Source: Lewinella sp. IMCC34191
GTDB lineage: Bacteria; Bacteroidota; Bacteroidia; Chitinophagales; Saprospiraceae
Reading direction: 5' to 3'
DNA length: 64,000 nt
Assembly: GCF_003390935.1 (NCBI RefSeq)
Contig: NZ_QNQZ01000002.1
Span: forward strand, 62,001-126,000
The notes beneath the pieces were generated by a model. It saw only the letters and a program-made list of their open reading frames with translations. It was not told the origin of the DNA and did no database searches. Positions 43,779 through 53,219 of the stretch are shown piece after piece; the stretch's first letter is position 1, and every line of letters begins with the position of its first letter. A program made the translations under genes and the position numbers.

Positions 43779-45165
43779 TAAGCTGACTTACCTCTTGCTC
43801 GGTATTCCGCTGTTGCTTACCTCTTGCTATTCGGCCAGGGAGTACGTACGCCCGGAGGAAGAGATCGTCACCGCCGCCTACTACCGTTCGGATAGCCTGA
43901 CGCAAGACAGCGCCTCGCTGGCCCTCGTTTCGTGGAAGGAATTATTCACCGATCCTTACCTCCAGGAATACATCGCGGAGGGACTGGAGAACAACATCGA
44001 CATCCGGGTCGCCATCCAGCAGATCGGGATTGCCGAGGCTTACCTGCAGCAGGCCCGTATCCGCAACCGCCCCACGGTGGACGGCACCCTCCAGTATTCC
44101 CGCTCGGAGCTATCGAAGAACAGTCAGTTCGGTGCGCAATTCAGCACCCTCAATCAATACCAGCTCAGCGGTACGGTCTCCTGGGAGGCTGACGTGTGGG
44201 ATAAGATCAGCAGCGCGCAGCGCGCCCAGCGTGCCCTGTACCTGCAGTCGGTAGCGGCCCACACCGCCGTCAAGAGCCGGTTGATCGCCAATATCGCTTC
44301 CACCTACTACGATCTGTTAGCCCTCGACGAGCAGCGGCGCGTTACCGAGCAAACCATCAGCAACCGCCGCAATAGCCTGGAAACGACCCAGGCCCTGAAG
44401 GATGCCGGCAACGTAACGGAGGTAGCCGTCAAGCAAACCGAAGCTCAGATTTTTACCGCCCGGGCTATTCTCATCGATCTGAATAACAACATTCACCTAC
44501 TGGAGAATACCCTGTCGCTGTTACTGGGAGGCGACCCGCGGGACTTCCCCCGCTCCTCCCTGTCCGATCAGCAGTTGACCACCGAACTCACTACCGGAGT
44601 TCCCGCCCAACTACTGGCCAACCGCCCGGACGTCATTGCCGCCGAGTTCGGGCTCATCAACGCCTTCGAGTTGACCAACGTGGCCCGCGCGGACTTCTAT
44701 CCGTCCCTTACCCTTTCCGCCACCGTGGGTTTGCAGAGTCTGACGCTGGGCAAGTTCCTGGATCCCAGTTCCTTCTTCGCCACCCTCGTGGGCGGTGCCG
44801 TCCGACCGATCGTAGACGGCAGGCGGATCCGCACGCAGTACGCCGTGTCGGAGTTGCAGCAGGAGCAGGCGAGTTTGGACTTTCGTTCGACCGTGTTGAC
44901 CGCAGCCAAGGAGGTGTCGGATGCCCTGTACACCATTTCTGCCGCCGAGGAAAAGATCGACGTCAAACAGCAGGAGCTCACCGCCTACGACCTGGCCACG
45001 GAGTATTCGGAAGAACTACTCATCAACGGCTACGCCAACTACCTGGAGGTACTGACGGCCCGCGAAAACGCGCTGAATACCAGCCTCGACCTGGTCAACG
45101 CCCGCAACACCCGCCTGCAAGCGGTGGTGAATCTTTACGAAGCACTGGGCGGGGGCTGGCAGTAG
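43765..45165 (+). CDS. TolC-like outer-membrane efflux lipoprotein (NodT/OprM type)
   Basis: 466 residues from the ATG at 43765; longer frames upstream would run through the pump gene. Signal peptide with lipobox LLTSC (Cys about 18), then two OEP repeats (DPYLQEYIAEGLENNIDIRVA ... and FYPSLTLSATVGLQSLTLG ...). It forms the outer-membrane exit duct of the tripartite pump encoded by the two preceding genes. Ends 4 bp before the convergent GlcG/HbpS-like gene. Confidence 0.92.
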   Translation: MTVSNKLTYLLLGIPLLLTSCYSAREYVRPEEEIVTAAYYRSDSLTQDSASLALVSWKELFTDPYLQEYIAEGLENNIDIRVAIQQIGIAEAYLQQARIRNRPTVDGTLQYSRSELSKNSQFGAQFSTLNQYQLSGTVSWEADVWDKISSAQRAQRALYLQSVAAHTAVKSRLIANIASTYYDLLALDEQRRVTEQTISNRRNSLETTQALKDAGNVTEVAVKQTEAQIFTARAILIDLNNNIHLLENTLSLLLGGDPRDFPRSSLSDQQLTTELTTGVPAQLLANRPDVIAAEFGLINAFELTNVARADFYPSLTLSATVGLQSLTLGKFLDPSSFFATLVGGAVRPIVDGRRIRTQYAVSELQQEQASLDFRSTVLTAAKEVSDALYTISAAEEKIDVKQQELTAYDLATEYSEELLINGYANYLEVLTARENALNTSLDLVNARNTRLQAVVNLYEALGGGWQ

Positions 45166-45169
45166 ATCG

Positions 45170-45565
45170 CTACAGGGCCGATGCGCCCGCCTCGGCTACG
45201 GCGTGATCGTTTTCTACCGTATCGCCGGACACACCGACGGCACCGATGATCTCATCGCCATTTTTCAGCACGACTCCCCCGGGGAAGGTGATCAGTCCGC
45301 CGTTACTTTGCTCGATCTGGTACAGGCTTTTACCCGGCCCTACCAGCGGCGTCAGGGATTTTGTATCCATCATAAACCAAGCGGCGGTGCGGGCTTTCTT
45401 GATGGCAATGTCCACCGAGCCGATCCAGGCACCGTCCATCCGGGCGAAGGCAACGAGGTTACTGCCGGAATCCACCACGCAGATATCCATTTTGCAGTCG
45501 ATCTCTTTGGCCTTCTTCCGGGCGGCGGCAACTATTTTTTCGGCTTGTTCTAGGGTGACGTTCAT
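45170..45565 (-). CDS. GlcG/HbpS (DUF336) family protein
   Basis: 131 residues from the ATG at 45565, giving the normal family length without the arginine-rich upstream extension. Motifs: [72 protein letters not shown]. Members bind heme or occur in glycolate loci; neither link is visible here. Probably cytoplasmic. Confidence 0.85.
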   Translation of the reverse strand: MNVTLEQAEKIVAAARKKAKEIDCKMDICVVDSGSNLVAFARMDGAWIGSVDIAIKKARTAAWFMMDTKSLTPLVGPGKSLYQIEQSNGGLITFPGGVVLKNGDEIIGAVGVSGDTVENDHAVAEAGASAL

Positions 45566-45622
45566 AGCTTCTGTTTGGGACCTAAACCTAAAGCCAGTGT
45601 AATGTTTGTGAAAAGCACATTT

Positions 45623-45638
45623 CCTGCGCTCCGCCGCC
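45623..45638 (+). repeat. Dispersed 16-bp repeat, copy 8
   Basis: Perfect CCTGCGCTCCGCCGCC, preceded by CACATTT and followed by CAAATTAA. It lies in the 119-bp gap upstream of the GlcG/HbpS-like gene and downstream of susD. Confidence 0.85.
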
Positions 45639-45684
45639 CAAATTAATCGTTCAGCAGGCACACCACCCGTTCACCTGCCGACAA

Positions 45685-47085
45685 TCACATATCCCAAAAG
45701 ATGGGCGTGAGCATCGTAACGTCCGGTACGTTTTCGGCGTTCCGGTTCGTCTCGGTACTCGGGTAAAGGACGCGGCGGGGGAATTCCTGCAGGGCGGCCC
45801 GCTGCGGCAGTTCAAAATCGGCGTACCCATAGTCGTAGCGACGGGCATCGACCCAGGTTTCGGGATTGAGGAAGAGCGCAACGTACTTCTCGCGGAAGAT
45901 ATCGTCCACCGTCACGGCATCCTCACCGTAGGTGGCGGCGAGGTAGTTCGTAATGACGGAGTCGGCGAGCTCGAACTCCATCATGTCCGCCCGGATACCC
46001 ATGCGGAAGGCCGTATCGGCCCGTTCCTGGTCACCGGCGGCCAGCGCGGCCTCGGCCTCGATAAATTTCAGCTCGGCGTAGGTGATGATGTACAGCGGGC
46101 TGTTATCCGAGGAAATGATACTGGTCGGAATAAGGTATGCCTCCGTCGTTTCCGTACCGTTACCCTGGCGGCCGGCACCATTCGGGGTACCTACGAAGGT
46201 GCTGTCTACCGTGCGGTTCGTGATGAGCGGCAGCCGGGGATCCTCTTCGCCGTAGGTCACGCCGTTGGTGGCATCGATGAACTGTTCCGAAAGCCAGCCG
46301 CCTAGAACCAGGCCGGCATTGGCTACGGCAACCTGCGCCCAGGGGTTCCGGTTGACGAAGGCGGTCGCGGCGGCATTGTCGTCGTTACCGGTGAATCCGT
46401 TGTCGACGGCCGATAGCACCGCCTGGGCGTCGTACTGGCCAGTCTCGCTGAGGTGATTGAGGTAACGGGCACGCAGCGAATAGGCCGCCCGCGTCCATTG
46501 GTCCAGGTCGCCGTTGTAGATGAAATCGCTGCCCTCCCCTACTTCCGGGGCATCGACGGCGGCGGGCATCAACTCGATGGCCTCCGTAAGCAGGTTGAAA
46601 ATGGTCTGGTAGAGATCTTCCGCGCTGTCGTAGGTCGGCCGCAGCGTAGAACCGGTGAAGGCATCCGAATAGGGGGCCGCGCCCCAGTTATCCACCACCT
46701 GGCCTAGGTTGATGGCCATCAAAACCTTGCCGATGGCCACGTGGCGGGTCAGCCCTTCCTCTTCCCCGAAGCGGATGAGGTCGTAGATGTCGGTCATGGT
46801 ATCGTAGAGCGATCCCCAGGCACCCTGGTTCTGCACCCGGTCGTACGTATCCGTGGAACTGCCGACGTTGGGGCTGGCGAGGTACTGCACGAAGTAGCCG
46901 GCGTGTCCGTTACTGACCGTTTGCAGGTTGGTGGCCGTTTCGAGCGAAGTGCCGGCCATCAGTCCGTCGAGCGGCGGCCGCGTGGCTACGTTGGGGTTAT
47001 CGTTAATGTCCAGGTAATCGGCCCCGCAACCCGTGGTGAGCAGCAGAGCGAACAGCGAAAAGGAGTATATAAAAAGACGGTTCAT
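45685..47085 (-). CDS. SusD/RagB family outer-membrane lipoprotein
   Basis: 466 residues from the ATG at 47085. Signal peptide with lipobox LLTTGC (Cys about 20), then the short-form SusD fold (YLDINDNPN, NLGQVVDNWGAAPYSDAF, EDLYQTIFNLLTEAI, YSLRARYLNHL, AELKFIEAEAAL, IFREKYVALFLNPETWVDARRYD). SusD proteins sit on the cell surface as the lid of a SusC channel and bind the imported ligand. The gene is 10 bp after susC in the same direction. No glycoside hydrolase is beside it, so the ligand could be a peptide or an oligosaccharide. Confidence 0.9.
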   Translation of the reverse strand: MNRLFIYSFSLFALLLTTGCGADYLDINDNPNVATRPPLDGLMAGTSLETATNLQTVSNGHAGYFVQYLASPNVGSSTDTYDRVQNQGAWGSLYDTMTDIYDLIRFGEEEGLTRHVAIGKVLMAINLGQVVDNWGAAPYSDAFTGSTLRPTYDSAEDLYQTIFNLLTEAIELMPAAVDAPEVGEGSDFIYNGDLDQWTRAAYSLRARYLNHLSETGQYDAQAVLSAVDNGFTGNDDNAAATAFVNRNPWAQVAVANAGLVLGGWLSEQFIDATNGVTYGEEDPRLPLITNRTVDSTFVGTPNGAGRQGNGTETTEAYLIPTSIISSDNSPLYIITYAELKFIEAEAALAAGDQERADTAFRMGIRADMMEFELADSVITNYLAATYGEDAVTVDDIFREKYVALFLNPETWVDARRYDYGYADFELPQRAALQEFPRRVLYPSTETNRNAENVPDVTMLTPIFWDM

Positions 47086-47095
47086 GGCTGCGGGG

Positions 47096-50000
47096 TTAGA
47101 ATCCAAGATTTAGGGTGAACAGGACGCTGCGGACGGCGGGGTAAGTGAATCCGCCGAAGCCGTCGTCGCCGTTTCCGACGCCGCGGTTGCCCTCGGGGTC
47201 AAAGCCGCTGTAGGGGGTGTCGAGCCAGAGGTTAGTGCCGGTCACCCGCAGGCTTACGTTGTCGATGAAGACGTTCTGTAGCAGACTGGCCGGCAACTGG
47301 TAGCTGAGACTGACGTTCCGCAACCGGATCCAGTCGGCATCCTCCACGAAGTTTTCCGTAGAACCGCGGTACACGTTGCGGTAGTAGCCGTTGCCGTAAT
47401 CGACGCCGTCGGGCCCTTCTCCCTGCCCGAGGAAGACGGCCTTGGTATTGGGCTCGCCGCTGGCGGTCACGCCCGGGAATACGATGGTTTCGTTGCGATT
47501 GAGGGTGTAAGGGGCGGTTCCGAAGGCGGAAAAGAAATTACCCTGTTGATTGTACTTCTGGACACCCTGCCGGGTATCGAGCTGGAAGGAGAAACCGAGC
47601 CCCTTGTAGGTGAAGCTGCTGATCAGGGCACCAAACCAGTCGGGTTGGGTGTTGCCCAGAATTTTCTGGGAGGTTTCGATGATCGGGAAGCCGTCGTCAC
47701 CGATGAGCAGTGGCTGGCTGTAATCAATGAACAGGTCGTCGTCACTGGCGCCGTAGCGGGCGTAGCTCTGGCCGTAAATATTGCCGTAGGGTTGCCCTTC
47801 GATCAACCGGATGCTGGCCGTAGAGCTGGCGTATCCGTAATGGTCGGCCACCAGGATATCCTCGACGCCCTCGTAGATTTCCAGTACCTCGTTGCGGTTA
47901 CGGGTATAGTTAACGGTTACGTCCCAGATGAAATCCTGCGTGGCGACGGGGCTACCCTTCAGCATCAGTTCGACGCCGCGGTTGCGCATGGAGCCGGCGT
48001 TCAATACGAAGGAAGAGAAGCCGGTGCCGCTGGATACCGGAACGGGAATGATCTGGTCGATACTCTTCGCATTGTAGTACGTAAAGTCGACCGCGAGCCG
48101 GTTCTGGAAGAAGCGGAGGTTGGTACCGAATTCGATGGTATTGGTCCGTTCGGGCCGCAGGTCCTGGGCTCCCTGCTGGTTGCCGCGCGTCCAGCCGGTT
48201 ACCCCGTTTACGGGGAAGCCGGTGATGCTGCCGTAGACTACGCTCGTACGGTATGGATCGGTATCCTTTCCGATGCCGGCGTAGCTGCCGCGGAGCTTGA
48301 AAAAGCTGACGAAGTCAGGAAGCTCTACCAGCTCGTCCATGATCAGCCCGAGGCTGACGGAGGGGTAAAAGAAAGAACGGTTCGCCTGTGGCAGGGTGCT
48401 GGACCAATCGTTACGGCCCGTTACCGTCAGGTAGATCGCGTTGAGATAAGAGAACGATAGGTCGCCGTACAGTCCCAGCAAACGACGGTTGGTGATGTTG
48501 CTGGACGTCCGGATCTGGCTGGCGTTGTTCAGGCTGAAGAAGTTGTAAATGGATAATCCAAGCCCTTCGGTGGTCACCCGGTCGTAGCTGGAATCGAATA
48601 CGTCGAAGCCGGCCAGGAAACGCAGGTTGAGTCCCGCGGCAATGTCCTTGGTGAAGATGCCATTGATGTTGGACGTCAGGTCGCGGCTGCGAATGCGCGT
48701 CTCGTTGTTAAAGCCGTTGAAACCGCTCGGCAGGTTATCCTCGAAGTTGGGCGCCCCTTCGTACACCGATCCCTGACCGTAATTCTGGCGGAAATCGCTG
48801 TACTGGTCCAGCCCCAGGGTGTAATTGAATTTTAACGAGGGGAAGGGAGAGTAGGTGAAGTTCAGGTTACCGATGTAGCGGTCCACGTCGTCGATAAATT
48901 TATTAGTCGCCTCGCCGTAGATGGGGTTGTTACCGCTAACGCCGTTGCGGTAACCGATCATGCTGCCGTCTTCCCGGATGTAATCGTTGACGTCCTGCGC
49001 CGGTGCCCAGTAGGTCAGGCGGGTGCTGAAGCGATCGGGGTTGACCCGGTTACCGCCACTGCGGATGTAGTTCAGTCCGCCGCCGAAGCTGAATTTCTCG
49101 TTCGCCACGTAATTGGCGTTGATGCGGATGCTGGTATTCTCGTAATCACTGAAAGGCAGTACACCCTCGTGGTCGAGGTGGCTGAGGGACGTGCGGAAGG
49201 TCGCTTTTTCGTTCCCGCCACTTACGCTGAGCGTATTGCGCCACTGGTCGCCCTGCTTGAAGGCATTCTCGTAGTTGTTGAATAGTTCGTCCGGGTGGTC
49301 GGGGTCGATTTCCTGCGCCTCCGCTACGGTGGGTCCCCAGCTGGGCCAGAAACTGCCGGCATCGTACACGCCGCCGAAACCACGGGTGTAGGTCCGTTGG
49401 ACCTCGGGGAATTTGTTGACCTCCTCGGTTCCGTAGGTGGACGTGAAGTTGATGGCCAATCCGCCGGCCTGTCCCTGTTTGGTCGTGATGATCACGGCCC
49501 CGTTGGCGGCCCGCAGACCGTAGAGGGCGGTGGCCGGTCCGCCCTTCAGAATGGACATGCTCGCGATATCCTGGGGGTTGAGGTCGGCAATACGGTTGGA
49601 AACCGCCCGCTCGCTACCGCCGCCCACGGTTAGCGTCTCGTTGCTGATCGGCACGCCGTCGATGACGAAGAGGGGCTCGTTATTCGCGTTGGGGTCGAGC
49701 GAATTGACGCCGCGGATGATGATCCGCGATGCCTGTCCGGGCCCGCCGCCCGCACTTGTCACCTGCACCCCCGCGACCTGCCCCTGCAGCGTATTGATCA
49801 GGTTGTTCTGCTCCGTCCGCACGATGGCATCGCTTTCCAGTTGCTCTACGGAATAGCCGAGGGCCTTCGTTTCCCGGCTGATGCCGAGCGCCGTGACGAC
49901 TACCTCGTCCAGCTGGGCACCCGCCTGCATTTCCACGTCGATGACCGTCTGCGTGCCTACTTCCCGGCTGACGGTTCCGTAACCCGTATAACTATAGATC

Positions 50001-50215
50001 AGGGTGTTACCTTCCTGGGTGGTGATGCTGTAGTTGCCGTCCAGGTCGGTCACCGTTCCGGTACCCGTACCCTCGATGCGAATGCTAACGCCGATCAAGG
50101 CCTCGCCCTGGTCGCCGGTTACGGTACCCGTAATGAGTTGCTGCGCGGTGAGGGTAAAGGAGAATAAACAACCCATCAAGAGCGTCAGGGCGCCCGGGGG
50201 AGAATGCCATTTCAT
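47096..50215 (-). CDS. SusC/RagA family TonB-linked outer-membrane receptor
   Basis: 1039 residues from the ATG at 50215. Signal peptide, CarboxypepD_reg-like domain (ITGTVTGDQGEALIGVSIRIEGTGTGTVTDLDGNY-type, about 28-115), TonB box-like EVVVTALGI, plug domain (NTLQGQVAGVQVTSAGGGPGQASRI, IIRGVNSL) and a 22-strand barrel ending in LFTLNLGF. It imports substrates delivered by the SusD-like lid using TonB energy. A -7 box (TAAATTTG) lies about 52 bp upstream. Confidence 0.93.
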   Translation of the reverse strand: MKWHSPPGALTLLMGCLFSFTLTAQQLITGTVTGDQGEALIGVSIRIEGTGTGTVTDLDGNYSITTQEGNTLIYSYTGYGTVSREVGTQTVIDVEMQAGAQLDEVVVTALGISRETKALGYSVEQLESDAIVRTEQNNLINTLQGQVAGVQVTSAGGGPGQASRIIIRGVNSLDPNANNEPLFVIDGVPISNETLTVGGGSERAVSNRIADLNPQDIASMSILKGGPATALYGLRAANGAVIITTKQGQAGGLAINFTSTYGTEEVNKFPEVQRTYTRGFGGVYDAGSFWPSWGPTVAEAQEIDPDHPDELFNNYENAFKQGDQWRNTLSVSGGNEKATFRTSLSHLDHEGVLPFSDYENTSIRINANYVANEKFSFGGGLNYIRSGGNRVNPDRFSTRLTYWAPAQDVNDYIREDGSMIGYRNGVSGNNPIYGEATNKFIDDVDRYIGNLNFTYSPFPSLKFNYTLGLDQYSDFRQNYGQGSVYEGAPNFEDNLPSGFNGFNNETRIRSRDLTSNINGIFTKDIAAGLNLRFLAGFDVFDSSYDRVTTEGLGLSIYNFFSLNNASQIRTSSNITNRRLLGLYGDLSFSYLNAIYLTVTGRNDWSSTLPQANRSFFYPSVSLGLIMDELVELPDFVSFFKLRGSYAGIGKDTDPYRTSVVYGSITGFPVNGVTGWTRGNQQGAQDLRPERTNTIEFGTNLRFFQNRLAVDFTYYNAKSIDQIIPVPVSSGTGFSSFVLNAGSMRNRGVELMLKGSPVATQDFIWDVTVNYTRNRNEVLEIYEGVEDILVADHYGYASSTASIRLIEGQPYGNIYGQSYARYGASDDDLFIDYSQPLLIGDDGFPIIETSQKILGNTQPDWFGALISSFTYKGLGFSFQLDTRQGVQKYNQQGNFFSAFGTAPYTLNRNETIVFPGVTASGEPNTKAVFLGQGEGPDGVDYGNGYYRNVYRGSTENFVEDADWIRLRNVSLSYQLPASLLQNVFIDNVSLRVTGTNLWLDTPYSGFDPEGNRGVGNGDDGFGGFTYPAVRSVLFTLNLGF

Positions 50216-50266
50216 ATAACTAGTGTTTAGTAGCCTCATCCCCCGACGACTTGCCAAGAGGATGAA

Positions 50267-50274
50267 CAAATTTA
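50267..50274 (-). promoter_or_regulatory. Putative -7 box for the susCD operon
   Basis: Minus-strand TAAATTTG (CAAATTTA on the plus strand), an exact TAnnTTTG match, 52 bp upstream of the susC ATG. The nearest TTTG in the -33 direction is 24 bp away, longer than the usual ~19 bp. Confidence 0.4.
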
Positions 50275-50322
50275 ATAACAATAGTCACGAAAATCCACCA
50301 AAACAGGCGGTTATATGAATTT

Positions 50323-50338
50323 GGCGGCGGAGCGCAGG
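50323..50338 (-). repeat. Dispersed 16-bp repeat, copy 9
   Basis: Perfect reverse copy (GGCGGCGGAGCGCAGG on the plus strand) followed by TAGAAACC. It lies in the 283-bp gap upstream of susC. Confidence 0.85.
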
Positions 50339-50498
50339 TAGAAACCTTATGGGTGACGGGGCACCAATTACAGTACACCCATGGCCTTTTTACAAGAGAG
50401 GAATGACCCCGGATAGCCAGCCATTCCATCAGCGGTCGTTGCGATGTCCGGTAGCGGAAAGCGGTCGGTAGCCAATCCACCGATCGCGTATCTCCTCT

Positions 50499-52178
50499 CT
50501 AGTGGAGTACGAACCTTCGTTGTGCCCGCAGCTTCCCGTCGCCCAATAGGAGCGTGTAGAAGCCCGCCGGATGGTCGCTTACGTCAAGCGTCAATCGGTT
50601 TTGCCCTACCGTGACCGGCAGCCGGTACCGGGCCATTACCCGACCCGTGGCCGTCAGGGTATAGGCAGTGAGGTTACGGTCCGCGTCGCTTTCGTAGTCC
50701 AGATACAGCGTACCCCCGTAATTGGGGTTGGGAAAGGGATTTCCGATCACTACCTCCGTCGGTTGCATACGCACCCCGACGACGTAACTCAGCGCTTCCT
50801 GTCCCGTATGGTCTACCTGTCGTAAGCGGTAGTAGTTCGCACCGCTCGAGGGCTGACCGTCAACGAAGCGGTAGGTGGCTCCCTTACCCCCGGTACCCAT
50901 TCCTTCGACGCGGCCTATGTCCTGGAAGCTACCGTCTTTCCGGCGCGCCTCAACCACGAAATAGGCATGGTCTACTTCCCGGCCGGTTTGCCAGGTAAGC
51001 TCAACGGTAGGTCCTAGCCGGGCGGCATCGAATGAAGCTAACGTGACGGGCAGGATGGCAAACGACGCGAAAGCCTTACTCCAGCCTATGCTCTGCATCA
51101 CTTCACTGGCCCGACCGACGTCGTGGACGGCCGAACCGTACGACAGGGCATAATACAGCGCCTCGGAGGGATCCTGAAAGTGACTGTAGGAACTTCCCTG
51201 CCGCCATCTATCAGGTGTATAGAGCGGATGAGCATTGGTGCCGGTGAAGTAAGTGTCTGAGTTGCCTTCATCAAACAATATCCCCCCGGATCGACCGAGC
51301 AGGGCGTCGAGCATTTCGCGGGAATTATTCGGCAAATCGAGCGCCCGGCGGCCGTCGTTTCCGACATCGGCAAAAAGGTCGTAGGGCGTACCGCAATAGC
51401 GCGCTTTGTGACCAAAGTCTACATAGTACCCAATGCAGCCGGTACTGTCGGTGCCGGCGCACTCGGTGCCGTTACCGGGGTTACCATCGTCGTAGCGGGC
51501 ACTACCCGCGAAGCCCAGTCCGTGCCCCAGCTCGTGAATGGCCAGGGTGACGAAATCGACCTGGGAACCAGGCGGATTGGCATCGGTACCGTAGTAAAAA
51601 TCGAAATTCTTGTTTATGATGATCTGAATATCGGGATTCAGGGAATCGGAGATTTCAAAATCTATGAGATGTTCCGCCAGGGCCTGCGATATGAAAACCG
51701 TATCCTGCATATAGGGTCCGAACAGCAACCTCCTGGGCTGGGCCGCGCCCAGTGTTCCGCCAGGCAAACCCGGGGAATAGCAGGCATGAATATCGATGCT
51801 GCGGTCGTTTTGCAGCACGTCCGACCAGACGGAAATTGCATATTCGAGGGCTGATTTAGCCTGCTGTGGCCAGGCGTGGCAGGTATCGCCAAACATGGTC
51901 CGCCCGTCCTCGCGATAGTCAACGGTATACAGTAGATTTTTCGGTCTGACTCCTTTACGAAAGGCATAGGGCCGCTGGTACATAACATCCCGTTTCACCA
52001 CGGGTAACTCACAGCCGCGGTGCTCCAACGAGGAATCGAGGGGAAGGGCCAGCTGAGCGGTAAGCGGGCAGACAAAGAAGACCAGCCCCAATAGGAGCAA
52101 GCGGTAACGAAATTGCACGACACGAAGCTTAAGCGAGTCAGGTAAATACCAGAACCGGTCCAATAGGACCCGTTGCAT
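50499..52178 (-). CDS. Secreted zincin-like metalloprotease with T9SS sorting domain
   Basis: 559 residues from the ATG at 52178; a GTG at 52118 would give a more normal signal peptide (MQFRYRLLLLGLVFFVCPLTAQ). The zinc motif is HELGH (His215, Glu216, His219) in VTLAIHELGHGLGFAGSA; the third ligand expected three residues after the following Gly is not a His, so it may use another residue. The C-terminal ~180 residues contain a fibronectin-like segment (LTWQTGREVDHAYFVVEARRKDGS) and a type A T9SS sorting domain (GNPFPNPNYGGTLYLDY ... ). A secreted protease is likely. It lies upstream of the susCD genes on the same strand, 283 bp away. Confidence 0.8.
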   Translation of the reverse strand: MQRVLLDRFWYLPDSLKLRVVQFRYRLLLLGLVFFVCPLTAQLALPLDSSLEHRGCELPVVKRDVMYQRPYAFRKGVRPKNLLYTVDYREDGRTMFGDTCHAWPQQAKSALEYAISVWSDVLQNDRSIDIHACYSPGLPGGTLGAAQPRRLLFGPYMQDTVFISQALAEHLIDFEISDSLNPDIQIIINKNFDFYYGTDANPPGSQVDFVTLAIHELGHGLGFAGSARYDDGNPGNGTECAGTDSTGCIGYYVDFGHKARYCGTPYDLFADVGNDGRRALDLPNNSREMLDALLGRSGGILFDEGNSDTYFTGTNAHPLYTPDRWRQGSSYSHFQDPSEALYYALSYGSAVHDVGRASEVMQSIGWSKAFASFAILPVTLASFDAARLGPTVELTWQTGREVDHAYFVVEARRKDGSFQDIGRVEGMGTGGKGATYRFVDGQPSSGANYYRLRQVDHTGQEALSYVVGVRMQPTEVVIGNPFPNPNYGGTLYLDYESDADRNLTAYTLTATGRVMARYRLPVTVGQNRLTLDVSDHPAGFYTLLLGDGKLRAQRRFVLH

Positions 52179-52276
52179 ACCATAACGCCGATAGCCCGTG
52201 TACTAGTACCGGACCACTTCGTCGTAACCACAAGCGGCCATACCAACCTTTGGTATCGCGTCGGGAAACAGATTCG

Positions 52277-53095
52277 CTAGAGGCGGAAGAGCGCGCACTG
52301 CCCCATCATGCCATCGAAACTGAGATCGCTCAGTTGCTCGAGCAGCTCACCCCGGGTAGGGGCTACGGCGACGACGGAGTTGTTATAAACGGCAAAGTGG
52401 CGTTCGCGCACGCCGCAGGCCTTAAGGTCCTTTTTGATCGTGCGGGCGCTGATCTTGGAGTACATCTGCATATAGACGTCGTGCAGTTCGGGGAAGCTGT
52501 CCAGTATCTTTTTGATATCCGGGGCGTGCTTATCCCGCGTCGCCGCGGTGCGCAGGTATTGCCGCAGTTCCTGTTCGGCGGCCTGGGCGGCCGGGGATGT
52601 CTGCTCTTCCAGAGTCTGGGGATCGAGGGTTTCGGTTATGCCGCGCACGTCTTTGATCTGTTTAAATTCGTATTCGATATCCGAGCGGGAGACACTGCCA
52701 TTCTCGCATACGGCGGAAGAGGTCATCACGATCGTGTCGTTGAAGGGAAGCAGGGCCGCTTCCATGTATACCGGCAGGGTATCCTGGACCATTTCGGCCG
52801 GAGCCTGATCCACCCCTACTACTCCGTAGAGCCTGTTTTGCTGCAGAAGTACCGCGTATTTCTTGTATTGCTTGACCAGATAAAATCGCCCTTTTTTGTA
52901 CCCTACGAAGTTTCGGACCGCCTGTTTTTGGTGTTCGGTCAGGTCTTCTCCGGCTTCGCGGACGAAGCGTTCGATCAGTTCGGGATCGGTGTATGCGTCT
53001 TCCACGTGCTCGGGATCTAGGCCGGCAAAGGTGGATAGGCGGTTATTCAGGTACAAAAATTCCTCGCGCTCAGCGGGACTAAGGTGCATATTCAT
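52277..53095 (-). CDS. Cytoplasmic protein of unknown function
   Basis: 272 residues from the ATG at 53095 (a second ATG is two codons in, at 53089). No signal peptide or membrane segment. Helical N-terminus (LSPAEREEFLYLNNRLSTF), a central beta region (YLVKQYKKYAVLLQQNRLYGVVGV), and a charged helical C-terminal third. I do not recognise the family. It stands apart from both neighbours by about 100 bp. Confidence 0.6.
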   Translation of the reverse strand: MNMHLSPAEREEFLYLNNRLSTFAGLDPEHVEDAYTDPELIERFVREAGEDLTEHQKQAVRNFVGYKKGRFYLVKQYKKYAVLLQQNRLYGVVGVDQAPAEMVQDTLPVYMEAALLPFNDTIVMTSSAVCENGSVSRSDIEYEFKQIKDVRGITETLDPQTLEEQTSPAAQAAEQELRQYLRTAATRDKHAPDIKKILDSFPELHDVYMQMYSKISARTIKKDLKACGVRERHFAVYNNSVVAVAPTRGELLEQLSDLSFDGMMGQCALFRL

Positions 53096-53219
53096 CAAGA
53101 TTGGTATAAGCTGGGCATGACCGTCAATGCAAAGAAACACTACGGATGGCCGATTAGTGCAATACTTTAAGCATAAACACGCAAGCTGCCCACAGGTTGT
53201 CCCCCCCTGCCGGGCCGGC

